Of a stretch of DNA of 22,013 nt, positions 7,536 through 14,271 are shown piece by piece. The position numbers and the translations under genes were made by a program. Location: contig CAIKQM010000085.1 in assembly GCA_903829565.1 (NCBI GenBank), positions 1 to 22,013 on the forward strand, given 5' to 3'. The stretch is from an uncultured Planctomycetota bacterium (GTDB lineage Bacteria; Planctomycetota; UBA1135; GCA-002686595). Below the pieces are notes generated by a model. That model made no database searches and had not been told where the DNA came from. It saw only the letters and a list, made by a program, of their open reading frames with translations. Numbering within the stretch: position 1 is the stretch's first letter; each line of letters starts with the position of its first letter.

Positions 7536-8012
7536 ATGTCGATGGAACGCACCCTCGTCCTCCTCAAGCCCGACGCCCTGCAGCGCGGCCTCGTGGGCGA
7601 GATCATCTCGCGCTTTGAAAAGAAGGGCCTCAAGCTCGTCGGCCTCAAGATGCGCAACTTCCCGAAGGACCTGCTCGAAAAGCACTACGCAGTGCACAAG
7701 GAGCGCCCCTTCTACCCGACGCTCGTGGGCTTCATGAGCTCGGGGCCCGTGGTGGCGATCGCGCTCGAGGGCAAGGATGCCATCGAAGTCGTGCGCAAGA
7801 TGATGGGCAAGACCAACAGCCGTCAAGCCGAGCCGGGCACCATCCGCGGTGACTTGGGCATGAGCTTCTCGAACAACCTGGTGCATGGTTCGGACGGCCC
7901 GGAGAGCGCCAAGTTCGAACTCGACCTGTGGTTCGGCGATGCCGCTGACCGTTGCACGTGGGATCCGGCCGATCTCGGCTGGCGCTACAGCATCAAGGAA
8001 GAGCTGAGCTGA
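7536..8012 (+). CDS. ndk: Nucleoside-diphosphate kinase
   Basis: Transfers the gamma phosphate from ATP to nucleoside diphosphates through a phosphohistidine intermediate, balancing NTP and dNTP pools in the cytoplasm. The protein has 158 residues (family about 140-155). It begins MSMERTLVLLKPDALQRGLV with the conserved KPDA. The active-site histidine is His117 in NNLVHGSDGPESA, and RGDLGMSF precedes it. CGGAG lies 7 nt upstream of the ATG at 7536, which supports this start over an upstream in-frame ATG at 7413 that reads through the promoter region. The downstream NFACT gene overlaps its stop codon. Confidence 0.97.
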   Translation: MSMERTLVLLKPDALQRGLVGEIISRFEKKGLKLVGLKMRNFPKDLLEKHYAVHKERPFYPTLVGFMSSGPVVAIALEGKDAIEVVRKMMGKTNSRQAEPGTIRGDLGMSFSNNLVHGSDGPESAKFELDLWFGDAADRCTWDPADLGWRYSIKEELS

Positions 8013-9562
8013 ACACGAACCTGTTTCTCGGCTCGTCGCACGTCGCCGAGCTGGTGGCAGAACTTGCTCCGCGCGTCGCGCATCTTGTGGTGCGCGACGC
8101 GCATGCACTTCCACCGGCGGATCTGGTGCTGGTGCTGGTGGAGTCGCTCGAGGATGCACGCTCACGGCGTGTGTTCTTGCGTGTGTCGGCCGATCCCGAT
8201 GGTGCGCGCGTCTGTGCCGATCGTTCGCGCGTCAGCGCCCATGCGGGACCGTTGGGACCGTTCTTCCGTGCCTGTCAAGCTAACTTGACAGGCGCACGTC
8301 TGGTCAAGCTGTCGCAAGTCGCGGGCGATCGGCTGGTGGCCCTTGAATTCAAGTGTGCGGACGACCACAAGCGCACGCTCATCGCCGAGCTCGTGGGACG
8401 CCACGCCAACATGGTGCTGCTCGGCGGCAGCGACATCATCGAGCATGTCTTGGTGCCGGCCGCGCCGGTTCCCAATGCCAAGCAGCCCGAGCCGCGCTTG
8501 AAGGTGGGCGCCGCATGGACGCCCCCGCCGGGGCGCGCCACGCAAGGCACCAGCACCGCTCTGGTCGATGTCTTCCCCGAGCCGGCGAGCGCACCGCGGC
8601 TTGCCCCTGACGAAACGAGCGACCCCTACCCGCTTTCGTGGCGTGTCAACTGTGCTTTACAGGCGCAGGCCACGTACGCGCACAACCATCGCGAGCGCAA
8701 GGACCTGCTCGAACGACTCGAACGGCGACTCAAGAACGCCCACAACCTGCTCGCCGGTTTGGAGCAACGCCGTCAAGCAGCCGAGGGTCACGAGCGTGTG
8801 CGCTGCGATGCCGAGCTGCTCAAGCTGCACCTGACCAGCGTGCCGCGCGGTGCCAAGTCGGTGGACTTGGAAGACCTGTACAACGAAGGCCAGACGCGCA
8901 CCGTCAGCCTCGATCCCAAACTGTCCGCGCGCGACAACATGGAGCGCCTGTTCGAGAAGGCCAAGAAGCTCGAACGCGCACAAACGACCATCGTCGAAGA
9001 GCTGGCCCTCGCCCAAGCCAAGCACCAACGCTTGGCGGACTTTGTCGCGCGCGCCAAGGACGAAGCAGAGCCCGTGGACGATCTGGAGCGCGCGGCCATC
9101 GCTGGTGGCGTGCTGGACCAAAAGCAGGCCGCGCCGCAAAAGCAAGCCGCACCTGCGCCGCGACTGCCCTACCGCACCTTCGTAGGCAAGGCGGGCTCTG
9201 AGATCCGGGTGGGACGCAACGCCAAGGACAATGACGCCCTGACCTTCAAGCACGCTCGCGGCAATGACCTCTGGCTGCACACGGCCGACACACCTGGCTC
9301 GCACGTGGTCTTGGTGCTGGCCGGAAAGCCCGAAGCGCATCCCGAAGAGCTATTGGACGCGGCCCATTTGGCTGTGCACTTTTCTCCTTTAGAGGGCGCC
9401 ACCAAAGCGCGTGTGCACGTGGCTCCGCGCAAGTTGGTGCACAAGCCGCGCGGCGCCAAGCCCGGTCTGGTTACCCTGTCAGGCGGCAAGGTACTAGACC
9501 TGCGGCTGCAGCCAGAACGCCTCCAACGGCTCTTGGGTGCTCATCGCCCGTCTGCAAGCTAG
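8009..9562 (+). CDS. NFACT (RqcH/FbpA)-family ribosome quality-control protein
   Basis: NFACT proteins bind stalled 50S-peptidyl-tRNA complexes, and bacterial RqcH adds C-terminal alanine tails that mark the chain for decay. The order here fits: an NFACT-N domain (about residues 1-150) with the Asp-Arg pair in VAGDRLVALEF (107-108) and ELVGRHANMVLL; a long charged coiled coil (about 230-350) around LLERLERRLKNAHNLLAGL; and a C-terminal NFACT-R domain (about 385-510) with DLWLHTADTPGSHVVLVL. The start is uncertain. A CTG at 8009 overlaps the ndk stop (CTGA) and has AAGGA 9 nt upstream, and it keeps the family's N-terminal helix. The conventional starts in frame are ATG 7952 and GTG 7958 inside ndk, and GTG 8054, which would cut the domain. 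Whether it has RqcH activity is inferred. Confidence 0.85.
   Translation: MNTNLFLGSSHVAELVAELAPRVAHLVVRDAHALPPADLVLVLVESLEDARSRRVFLRVSADPDGARVCADRSRVSAHAGPLGPFFRACQANLTGARLVKLSQVAGDRLVALEFKCADDHKRTLIAELVGRHANMVLLGGSDIIEHVLVPAAPVPNAKQPEPRLKVGAAWTPPPGRATQGTSTALVDVFPEPASAPRLAPDETSDPYPLSWRVNCALQAQATYAHNHRERKDLLERLERRLKNAHNLLAGLEQRRQAAEGHERVRCDAELLKLHLTSVPRGAKSVDLEDLYNEGQTRTVSLDPKLSARDNMERLFEKAKKLERAQTTIVEELALAQAKHQRLADFVARAKDEAEPVDDLERAAIAGGVLDQKQAAPQKQAAPAPRLPYRTFVGKAGSEIRVGRNAKDNDALTFKHARGNDLWLHTADTPGSHVVLVLAGKPEAHPEELLDAAHLAVHFSPLEGATKARVHVAPRKLVHKPRGAKPGLVTLSGGKVLDLRLQPERLQRLLGAHRPSAS
8270..8293. repeat. Exact copy of the palindrome with 10-bp arms, inside the NFACT gene
   Basis: Arms GCCTGTCAAG and CTTGACAGGC pair perfectly around the loop CTAA. 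The 16-nt core GTCAAG-CTAA-CTTGAC is at 8274-8289. It is translated within the NFACT-N domain (...RACQANLTGA...). A second, worse copy with the same right flank (ACAGGCGCA) is in the same gene at 8645-8660. Confidence 0.8.
8645..8660. repeat. Degenerate copy of the palindrome, inside the NFACT gene
   Basis: Reads GTCAAC-TGTG-CTTTAC, two mismatches from the motif. Its surroundings match the 8273-8296 copy at 18 of 24 positions, and the right flank ACAGGCGCA is identical. It includes a TTA leucine codon. Confidence 0.35.
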
Positions 9563-9566
9563 ACTC

Positions 9567-10571
9567 ATGTTTACCCCTATGCGCTACCCCCTCCTGCTGC
9601 TTGCGCCTCTCTTCCTCGTGGGCTGCCAATCGGATGGCGAGCCGACCGCCGAGCAGAAGGAGAAGATGCTCGAGATCTACACCGAAACCGCGCAGAGCTA
9701 CTACCAGATGGGCGAGGTTGAGCGCGCCGCTGGACAGGCGGAAAAGGGCCTGCTGCTCGATCCGGACAACCAGCAACTCAAGCTGGTCTTGGCCTGGTCC
9801 CTGCAACGACGCGGCAAGACAGAGGACGTCGCGCGCGCTGAGGGTTTGTTCCGTGAAACAGCCTCGAGCGGCGACTTCCGTGCACTGTTGGGCATGGGTG
9901 ATGTGCTGGAACGCAAAGGCCTCGCCTACGCCGAAGCGGCCGACAAGATCGAGTCGGGCGATCGCGTGACGGAGGCCGCCGATCCGCAACAACGCGTGCA
10001 AGAGTTGCGAGCCAAGGCCAATGCTTGTTGGCGCGAAGCGCTGGATTGGTATCGCCAGACCATCGCCAAGCAAGCGGACAACAGCGATGCTCACGGCGGC
10101 TTGACGCGTGTGCATACCTTGTTGGGCGAACGCCGCGAAGCTCTGGCCGCCGCGGATCGCGCGCTAGAGATCGTGAGTGCCGACTACGCTTTCTGGGAGC
10201 AGCGCGTGCGCGCCCCCGATGTGCGCATCGAAGAAGAGAAGCGCATGCGCAGCTTGCTCGGGCGCTTGCAGAAGATCCTGATTGCGACGCACATGACGGC
10301 CTACCAGCTGTGCGTGGAGCTCGACCAAAAGCCGACGGCGCTCGGTCATTTGGATGCCGCGCTAGCCTTGGATCCGGAACGCGCGGATGCGTACAGCCGC
10401 AGAGCGCAACTGCGCCTAGAGGCCGCCGATTACGCTGGTGCCACCAAGGACATCGACGCGTTCCTTGCGCGCAGCTCGCTGGCCTTCGAGCATCCCGACA
10501 TGAAGAAGGCTTGGCAAATCCGCCGCGAAGCAGAGGCCGGCCTCAAGCGTCAACAGGCGAGCAAGCCCTAG
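9567..10571 (+). CDS. TPR-repeat lipoprotein
   Basis: I do not recognise a specific function. The protein has 334 residues from the ATG at 9567; an ATG at 9579 is equally possible. It opens with a lipoprotein signal: a hydrophobic run LLLLAPLFLVGC whose Cys20 would be lipidated. The rest is helical with tetratricopeptide-like repeats, for example YQMGEVERAAGQAEKGLLLD, then ALGHLDAALALDPERADAYS and AQLRLEAADYAGATKDIDAF. TPR proteins act as scaffolds, here at the outer face of a membrane. It starts 4 nt after the NFACT stop and is probably co-transcribed with it. It ends 11 nt from the convergent PDZ gene, and no clear terminator is seen between them. Confidence 0.85.
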   Translation: MFTPMRYPLLLLAPLFLVGCQSDGEPTAEQKEKMLEIYTETAQSYYQMGEVERAAGQAEKGLLLDPDNQQLKLVLAWSLQRRGKTEDVARAEGLFRETASSGDFRALLGMGDVLERKGLAYAEAADKIESGDRVTEAADPQQRVQELRAKANACWREALDWYRQTIAKQADNSDAHGGLTRVHTLLGERREALAAADRALEIVSADYAFWEQRVRAPDVRIEEEKRMRSLLGRLQKILIATHMTAYQLCVELDQKPTALGHLDAALALDPERADAYSRRAQLRLEAADYAGATKDIDAFLARSSLAFEHPDMKKAWQIRREAEAGLKRQQASKP

Positions 10572-10582
10572 TCGCTGCTCCC

Positions 10583-11608
10583 CTAGTAGTTGGAACGGTG
10601 TGTGAGCGTGCGGCGCTTGCCGTTCGCGTCTTGGATGATGATCACGAGGTCTTCACCCGAGCGCCGGTCTTGCAGCACCCGAGCCACCTCCTCGCGCGAC
10701 GGCACGGGCGTCCCATTCAGCTCAAGAAGCACATCCCCGGCGCGCAATCCCACTTGGGCGGCGATGGAGCCATCGACCACTTCCTCGATTTGAAGGCCGC
10801 CGTCCTTGGGTTGGCACATGACGCCCAAGACACTGCGCTGCTGCACCGGCTGCGTCACGGGCTGCTGCCCGGGCTGCAGCACTCGGCGATCCGGCACCAT
10901 CGGCCTGCGACTCGGCGGAGCCAGTTGATCCTTCAGCGCATTCTCAGCTTCCAGTTCTGGATGGGCTTGGTAGATCTCGTCCAGCGTACGCCCCTCGTAG
11001 ACCTTGACGTCTTCGGGGCCATCACCCGTGCGTGTGCGGACTTCCACGCGCGCACCGTTGGAGTCTTGGCGCGTCTCGACCTGCCGCTGTTGGCGCGGCA
11101 TGGGGCCCTCGCGCTCGAACGCACGGCCAAAGTCGCGCTCCACTTCCTCGCGCAGGCGCTCCATGCGCTGCTGCAAGTCCTGCATGCGCTCGTGCATGCG
11201 CTCTTGCATGTCGCCCCAGCCATCGCTGCGGAACGTACGCAAAGCACCGCGCGCACCACGGCGATCCAATTCACGCAGCAGCAAACGCGCGGTCCAAGCC
11301 AACTCATCCTGGCCACGCGACCAAGCGCGGACCTCATCGGCGATGCGACCATCCTTGCGCGCTAACTCCAAGAGTTCCGCGTAGCTTTGTTCGCGGGCAT
11401 TCAAGTCGCGCTGGCTGAGACGCTCGCGCCACTCAGGCGCCCTAAACGCTTGTGCCTGGGCCCCCGCGCGCGGAGCTTGCGGCTGCACGGGTTGCAGGAT
11501 TTCTGTCGGAAGCTGTTCCGTACCGACCTGTGCCTGCGGCAAGGACTCCTGCTGCTGCGGAACGAGAGCCAATAGGCCCAAACCGATCATGGCGTGGATC
11601 ATGGTCAT
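10583..11608 (-). CDS. Secreted coiled-coil protein with C-terminal PDZ domain
   Basis: A 341-residue protein starting MTMIHAMIGLGLLALVPQQQ, a probable signal peptide. Next come a Pro/Gln-rich linker (about 20-55), a charged helical part, and a Met/Arg/Glu-rich coiled coil (about 133-167) beginning MQERMHERMQDLQQRMERLR. A single PDZ domain fills the last 83 residues (SVLGVMCQ..., VGLRAGDVLLELNGTPV). There is no protease domain, so it is not a DegP/HtrA enzyme. It follows the anti-sigma gene by 10 nt. That context suggests an extracytoplasmic partner or sensor for the anti-sigma factor, or a product of the sigma regulon (inference). Confidence 0.82.
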   Translation of the reverse strand: MTMIHAMIGLGLLALVPQQQESLPQAQVGTEQLPTEILQPVQPQAPRAGAQAQAFRAPEWRERLSQRDLNAREQSYAELLELARKDGRIADEVRAWSRGQDELAWTARLLLRELDRRGARGALRTFRSDGWGDMQERMHERMQDLQQRMERLREEVERDFGRAFEREGPMPRQQRQVETRQDSNGARVEVRTRTGDGPEDVKVYEGRTLDEIYQAHPELEAENALKDQLAPPSRRPMVPDRRVLQPGQQPVTQPVQQRSVLGVMCQPKDGGLQIEEVVDGSIAAQVGLRAGDVLLELNGTPVPSREEVARVLQDRRSGEDLVIIIQDANGKRRTLTHRSNY

Positions 11609-11618
11609 GTTGTGTGCT

Positions 11619-12251
11619 TCAGCGTGTAGTCCAACCGACTGTCGAGACAGAACCACCCGGCGTCAACACACGCCCGGCGTTGTTCTCCATCCACGGCACT
11701 TCGATCGTGCGCGTGGCCGAATGACGCAGCGGCATCTCTGACGCTTGCAGAGGGCGCAAGGCGTCCCCGTCGACGGCGGCAACTCCAGCAGCGCTCACCG
11801 GAATCGGCACGATATGCGGCGCGGTGGGATTCGGTACGGTGGGATTCGGTACGGCCTGCGATACGACTGGGGGCGCAACTTGAGGTGCGACTTGCGGCAC
11901 GCGCAGTGCCAAGAAGCCCAGCACTCCAGCTGCGGCGGCCGCGGCTGTCCAACGGACCAAGCGCAGGCGCGACTGAGCAGGTTGTGACATCACCACCGCG
12001 GGCGTGACTGTAGGCGAGGCTTGGATCTGCGGCAGCAGCGAAGGCACAGGCCCTTCCGCGCGCACCTGCACACCCAGCACCAACACGCGCCGCGCTTCCT
12101 GCGCACGCTGCGTCAAGCTCGCACACGACTTGCACTGGCGTACGTGAGCCTCCACACGCGCGAGCGCCGCACGGCTCAAGTCTCCGCCACTGTAGAGCGG
12201 CAAGGACTGCCGCGTGTAGGTGCAGTCAGGGTGTAGATGATGGGAGTTCAT
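11619..12251 (-). CDS. Zinc-type membrane anti-sigma factor
   Basis: Likely holds the adjacent ECF sigma factor inactive at the membrane. The protein has 210 residues. The N-terminal cytoplasmic domain carries the zinc anti-sigma motif H-x3-C-x2-C (HVRQCKSC, His36/Cys40/Cys43), with an earlier Cys10 that may be the fourth ligand. One membrane helix spans about 100-117 (RWTAAAAAAGVLGFLALRV). The outer part is Pro/Val-rich with the repeats QVAPQVAP and PNPTVPNPTAP, then a polar tail. The gene follows the sigma gene by 21 nt, the usual order for such pairs. Homologues respond either to redox at the zinc site or to proteolysis; which applies here is unknown. Confidence 0.85.
   Translation of the reverse strand: MNSHHLHPDCTYTRQSLPLYSGGDLSRAALARVEAHVRQCKSCASLTQRAQEARRVLVLGVQVRAEGPVPSLLPQIQASPTVTPAVVMSQPAQSRLRLVRWTAAAAAAGVLGFLALRVPQVAPQVAPPVVSQAVPNPTVPNPTAPHIVPIPVSAAGVAAVDGDALRPLQASEMPLRHSATRTIEVPWMENNAGRVLTPGGSVSTVGWTTR
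11823..11852. repeat. 15-nt tandem duplication in the anti-sigma gene
   Basis: The unit GGTGGGATTCGGTAC is repeated twice without change. On the minus strand it encodes the Val-Pro-Asn-Pro-Thr repeat of the extracytoplasmic linker. The exact identity suggests a recent in-frame duplication. Confidence 0.85.
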
Positions 12252-12272
12252 GCGTGTGTGCCGGTGCGGGGT

Positions 12273-13148
12273 CTACGAAGGGCGGCCGTCTTTGTTGGTG
12301 CGAGCACGCGCTTGCAGGCGGCGTTCCCATTCGTCTTGGAACAACTGACGCCCACGATGCAAGCGCCAACGCACGGTCACATGCGTCGCGCCCACGATGC
12401 GGGCGATGTCCAAACACGAAAGGCCTTCCAGCTCGCGCAGCACAAGCACCGCTTGAAAGTGCGGTGCCAGAGTCTTGAGCACCTCGTGCACCTGCCGGGC
12501 CGTTTCGGCGCGCTCGGCCTCCGCCGATGGAGCCTCGGCCTGCGTGTCCTCGACTTGCACTTCGCCTTCGTCGGATTCCGCGATCGTCCCCGTGGCGACG
12601 ATGCGCCGACGACGCAGGTGGTCGATGGCGAGGTTGGTCACAATGCGATAGAGCCACGTCGTGAAGGCGTGCTGGAAATCAAAGCTCGCCAGATTCTTGT
12701 GCACGCGCAGAAAAGCCTCCTGCGCGATGTCCTTGGCGTCCTCATCATGCGGCAGCATGTTCTTGGCTACACGCCAAGCCCGCGCTTCGTGACGGCGCAC
12801 CAACGCCTCGAAGGCATCCGTATCGCCTTGTTGGGCACGCCGCACCAACGCATGGTCGAGGGCGCGGTCGTCGGCCTGTTCGGCGCTGCTGGCCTCCGCC
12901 TCAGGTTCCGGATCAGACTCGTGTTCCGGATCGGAACCGTCAGGCCGGACAGTCAGGTCTTCCAACTCATCGGGCAGGTCATCCCCTGCCAGCAACTCCG
13001 TCTCGTCAGACGACAACCCATCCCGCAACTCTGCGGGCGCGGGTGTCTGCCGGCTGGGTGCATGCTTGCCGTGTGCATGCTGCGGGGAGGACGAACGCAT
13101 CTCGCCTTCGTCGTACGGAGTCTGGTCCCGACTGTTGGAGCGGCCCAT
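12273..13148 (-). CDS. ECF-family RNA polymerase sigma factor with acidic N-terminal extension
   Basis: Directs RNA polymerase to a specific promoter set. The protein has 291 residues. Region 2 spans about 98-182 (LVRRAQQGDTDAFEALVRRH, AKDIAQEAFLRVHKNL, FTTWLYRIVTNLAIDHLRRR). An acidic linker (about 188-215) follows, then region 4 at about 222-275 (LKTLAPHFQAVLVLRELEGL and the helix-turn-helix GATHVTVRWRLHRGR). The first 95 or so residues are unlike standard ECF factors and rich in Asp, Glu, Pro and Ser. A start at codon 17 would shorten this only slightly. It begins 17 nt after the accA stop, so it is probably co-transcribed with accA. Confidence 0.92.
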   Translation of the reverse strand: MGRSNSRDQTPYDEGEMRSSSPQHAHGKHAPSRQTPAPAELRDGLSSDETELLAGDDLPDELEDLTVRPDGSDPEHESDPEPEAEASSAEQADDRALDHALVRRAQQGDTDAFEALVRRHEARAWRVAKNMLPHDEDAKDIAQEAFLRVHKNLASFDFQHAFTTWLYRIVTNLAIDHLRRRRIVATGTIAESDEGEVQVEDTQAEAPSAEAERAETARQVHEVLKTLAPHFQAVLVLRELEGLSCLDIARIVGATHVTVRWRLHRGRQLFQDEWERRLQARARTNKDGRPS

Positions 13149-13165
13149 CAGGGGACTGCCAAATT

Positions 13166-14158
13166 TCAGGTCACCACCGGGAAACGACCGGGCAGAGCCC
13201 CCGCCCGGCGATATTTTTCCCGACGTTGGTGCAGCAGGGTCTCGACCGGGAGGGCCTCCAGCTCGTCGAGCGCAGTCAAAATCTGGCGCTTGACGGCCTG
13301 CATGGCGACCATCGGGGCGCGGTGGGCCCCGCCCGCCGGTTCGGCGATGATGCCGTCAATCAAGCCCATGGCGGCAAGGTCGGGAGCCGTCAGCTTAAGC
13401 GCCTCGGCCGCATCCGGGGTCTTGGCCCCGTCCTTCCACAAGATCGCCGCACAGCCCTCGGGACTGATCACCGAGTAGTAGCTGTGCTCCATCATGTAGA
13501 CGCGATCGCCCACCCCGATGCCCAGCGCACCGCCGGAGCCACCTTCGCCAATCACCACCGCGACGATCGGCGTCTTGAGGCTGAACATCTGCAGGATGTT
13601 CTCCGCGATCGCCGCCGCTTGGCCGCGCTCCTCGGCGCCGATGCCGGGGTACGCACCCGGAGTGTTGATCAAGCACACGATCGGCAGGTGTAACTTCTCA
13701 GCCAAGCGCATCTTGCGCAGGGCTTTGCGGTAGCCCTCCGGGTGCGCGCAACCAAAGTTGTAGGCCATGCGCTCCTTCGTGGTGCGCCCCTTGCGGTGCG
13801 CCACGAGCAAGAAACGACGCGTGTCCAAACGCGCCAGCCCCGTGACGATGGCCTTGTCGTCGGCAAAGACCTTGTCCCCGTGCAGCTCGATGAACTCGTC
13901 GCAGACCTTTTCGATGTAGTCGAGCGCGATCGGGCGCTTGTCATGGCGCGCCACGCAGACACGCTCCCAGGCCGACAAATCGCGGTAGGTGTCGCCGATG
14001 GTCTGCTGGAGCTTGGTGCGCAAGGCCTCGAGCTCGGACGAAATGTCCAGCTTGGTGCGGACGCTGATTTGCTCGAGTTCCGCTAGCTGCTTCTCGACCT
14101 CTTGGATCCGACGCTCGAACGGCAGGTAGGCGAGGTCGGTACGGGGCGCTTCGCTCAT
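13166..14158 (-). CDS. accA: Acetyl-CoA carboxylase carboxyltransferase subunit alpha
   Basis: With AccD it moves the carboxyl group from biotin-BCCP to acetyl-CoA, making malonyl-CoA for fatty-acid synthesis. The protein has 330 residues (E. coli 319). Landmarks are LPFERRIQEVEKQLAELEQI at the N-terminus, IELHGDK, VAHRKGRTTKERMAYNFGCA, HPEGYRKALRKMRLAEKL, the oxyanion region INTPGAYPGIGAEERGQ, IGEGGSGGALGIGVGDRVYM and SVISPEGCAAILWKD. The ATG at 14158 has a full AGGAGG upstream. The frame stays open to 14284, but that extension reads through the intergenic region. It leads the gene string accA-sigma-anti-sigma-PDZ and is divergent from purL. Confidence 0.97.
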   Translation of the reverse strand: MSEAPRTDLAYLPFERRIQEVEKQLAELEQISVRTKLDISSELEALRTKLQQTIGDTYRDLSAWERVCVARHDKRPIALDYIEKVCDEFIELHGDKVFADDKAIVTGLARLDTRRFLLVAHRKGRTTKERMAYNFGCAHPEGYRKALRKMRLAEKLHLPIVCLINTPGAYPGIGAEERGQAAAIAENILQMFSLKTPIVAVVIGEGGSGGALGIGVGDRVYMMEHSYYSVISPEGCAAILWKDGAKTPDAAEALKLTAPDLAAMGLIDGIIAEPAGGAHRAPMVAMQAVKRQILTALDELEALPVETLLHQRREKYRRAGALPGRFPVVT

Positions 14159-14168
14159 GGGGTGGGGC

Positions 14169-14174
14169 CCTCCT
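14169..14174 (-). promoter_or_regulatory. Strong Shine-Dalgarno of accA
   Basis: AGGAGG on the minus strand, 10 nt before the ATG at 14158. It fixes the accA start. It stands out because most genes here have weak or no recognisable ribosome-binding site. Confidence 0.75.
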
Positions 14175-14271
14175 GGGCCGCCCTTCGAGGGTAACGCGCC
14201 GCAAGGGATCGGCACGCACTTTTTCCGGCCCTCTGGTCTAGCTAGCATCACGGGTTCAGCGGCCCCCACCG

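Noticed and set aside
8342..8353. Perfect 12-bp palindrome CTTGAATTCAAG
   Set aside because: Half-sites are in the opposite order and spacing to the dispersed motif, and a 12-bp palindrome somewhere in 22 kb is not surprising.
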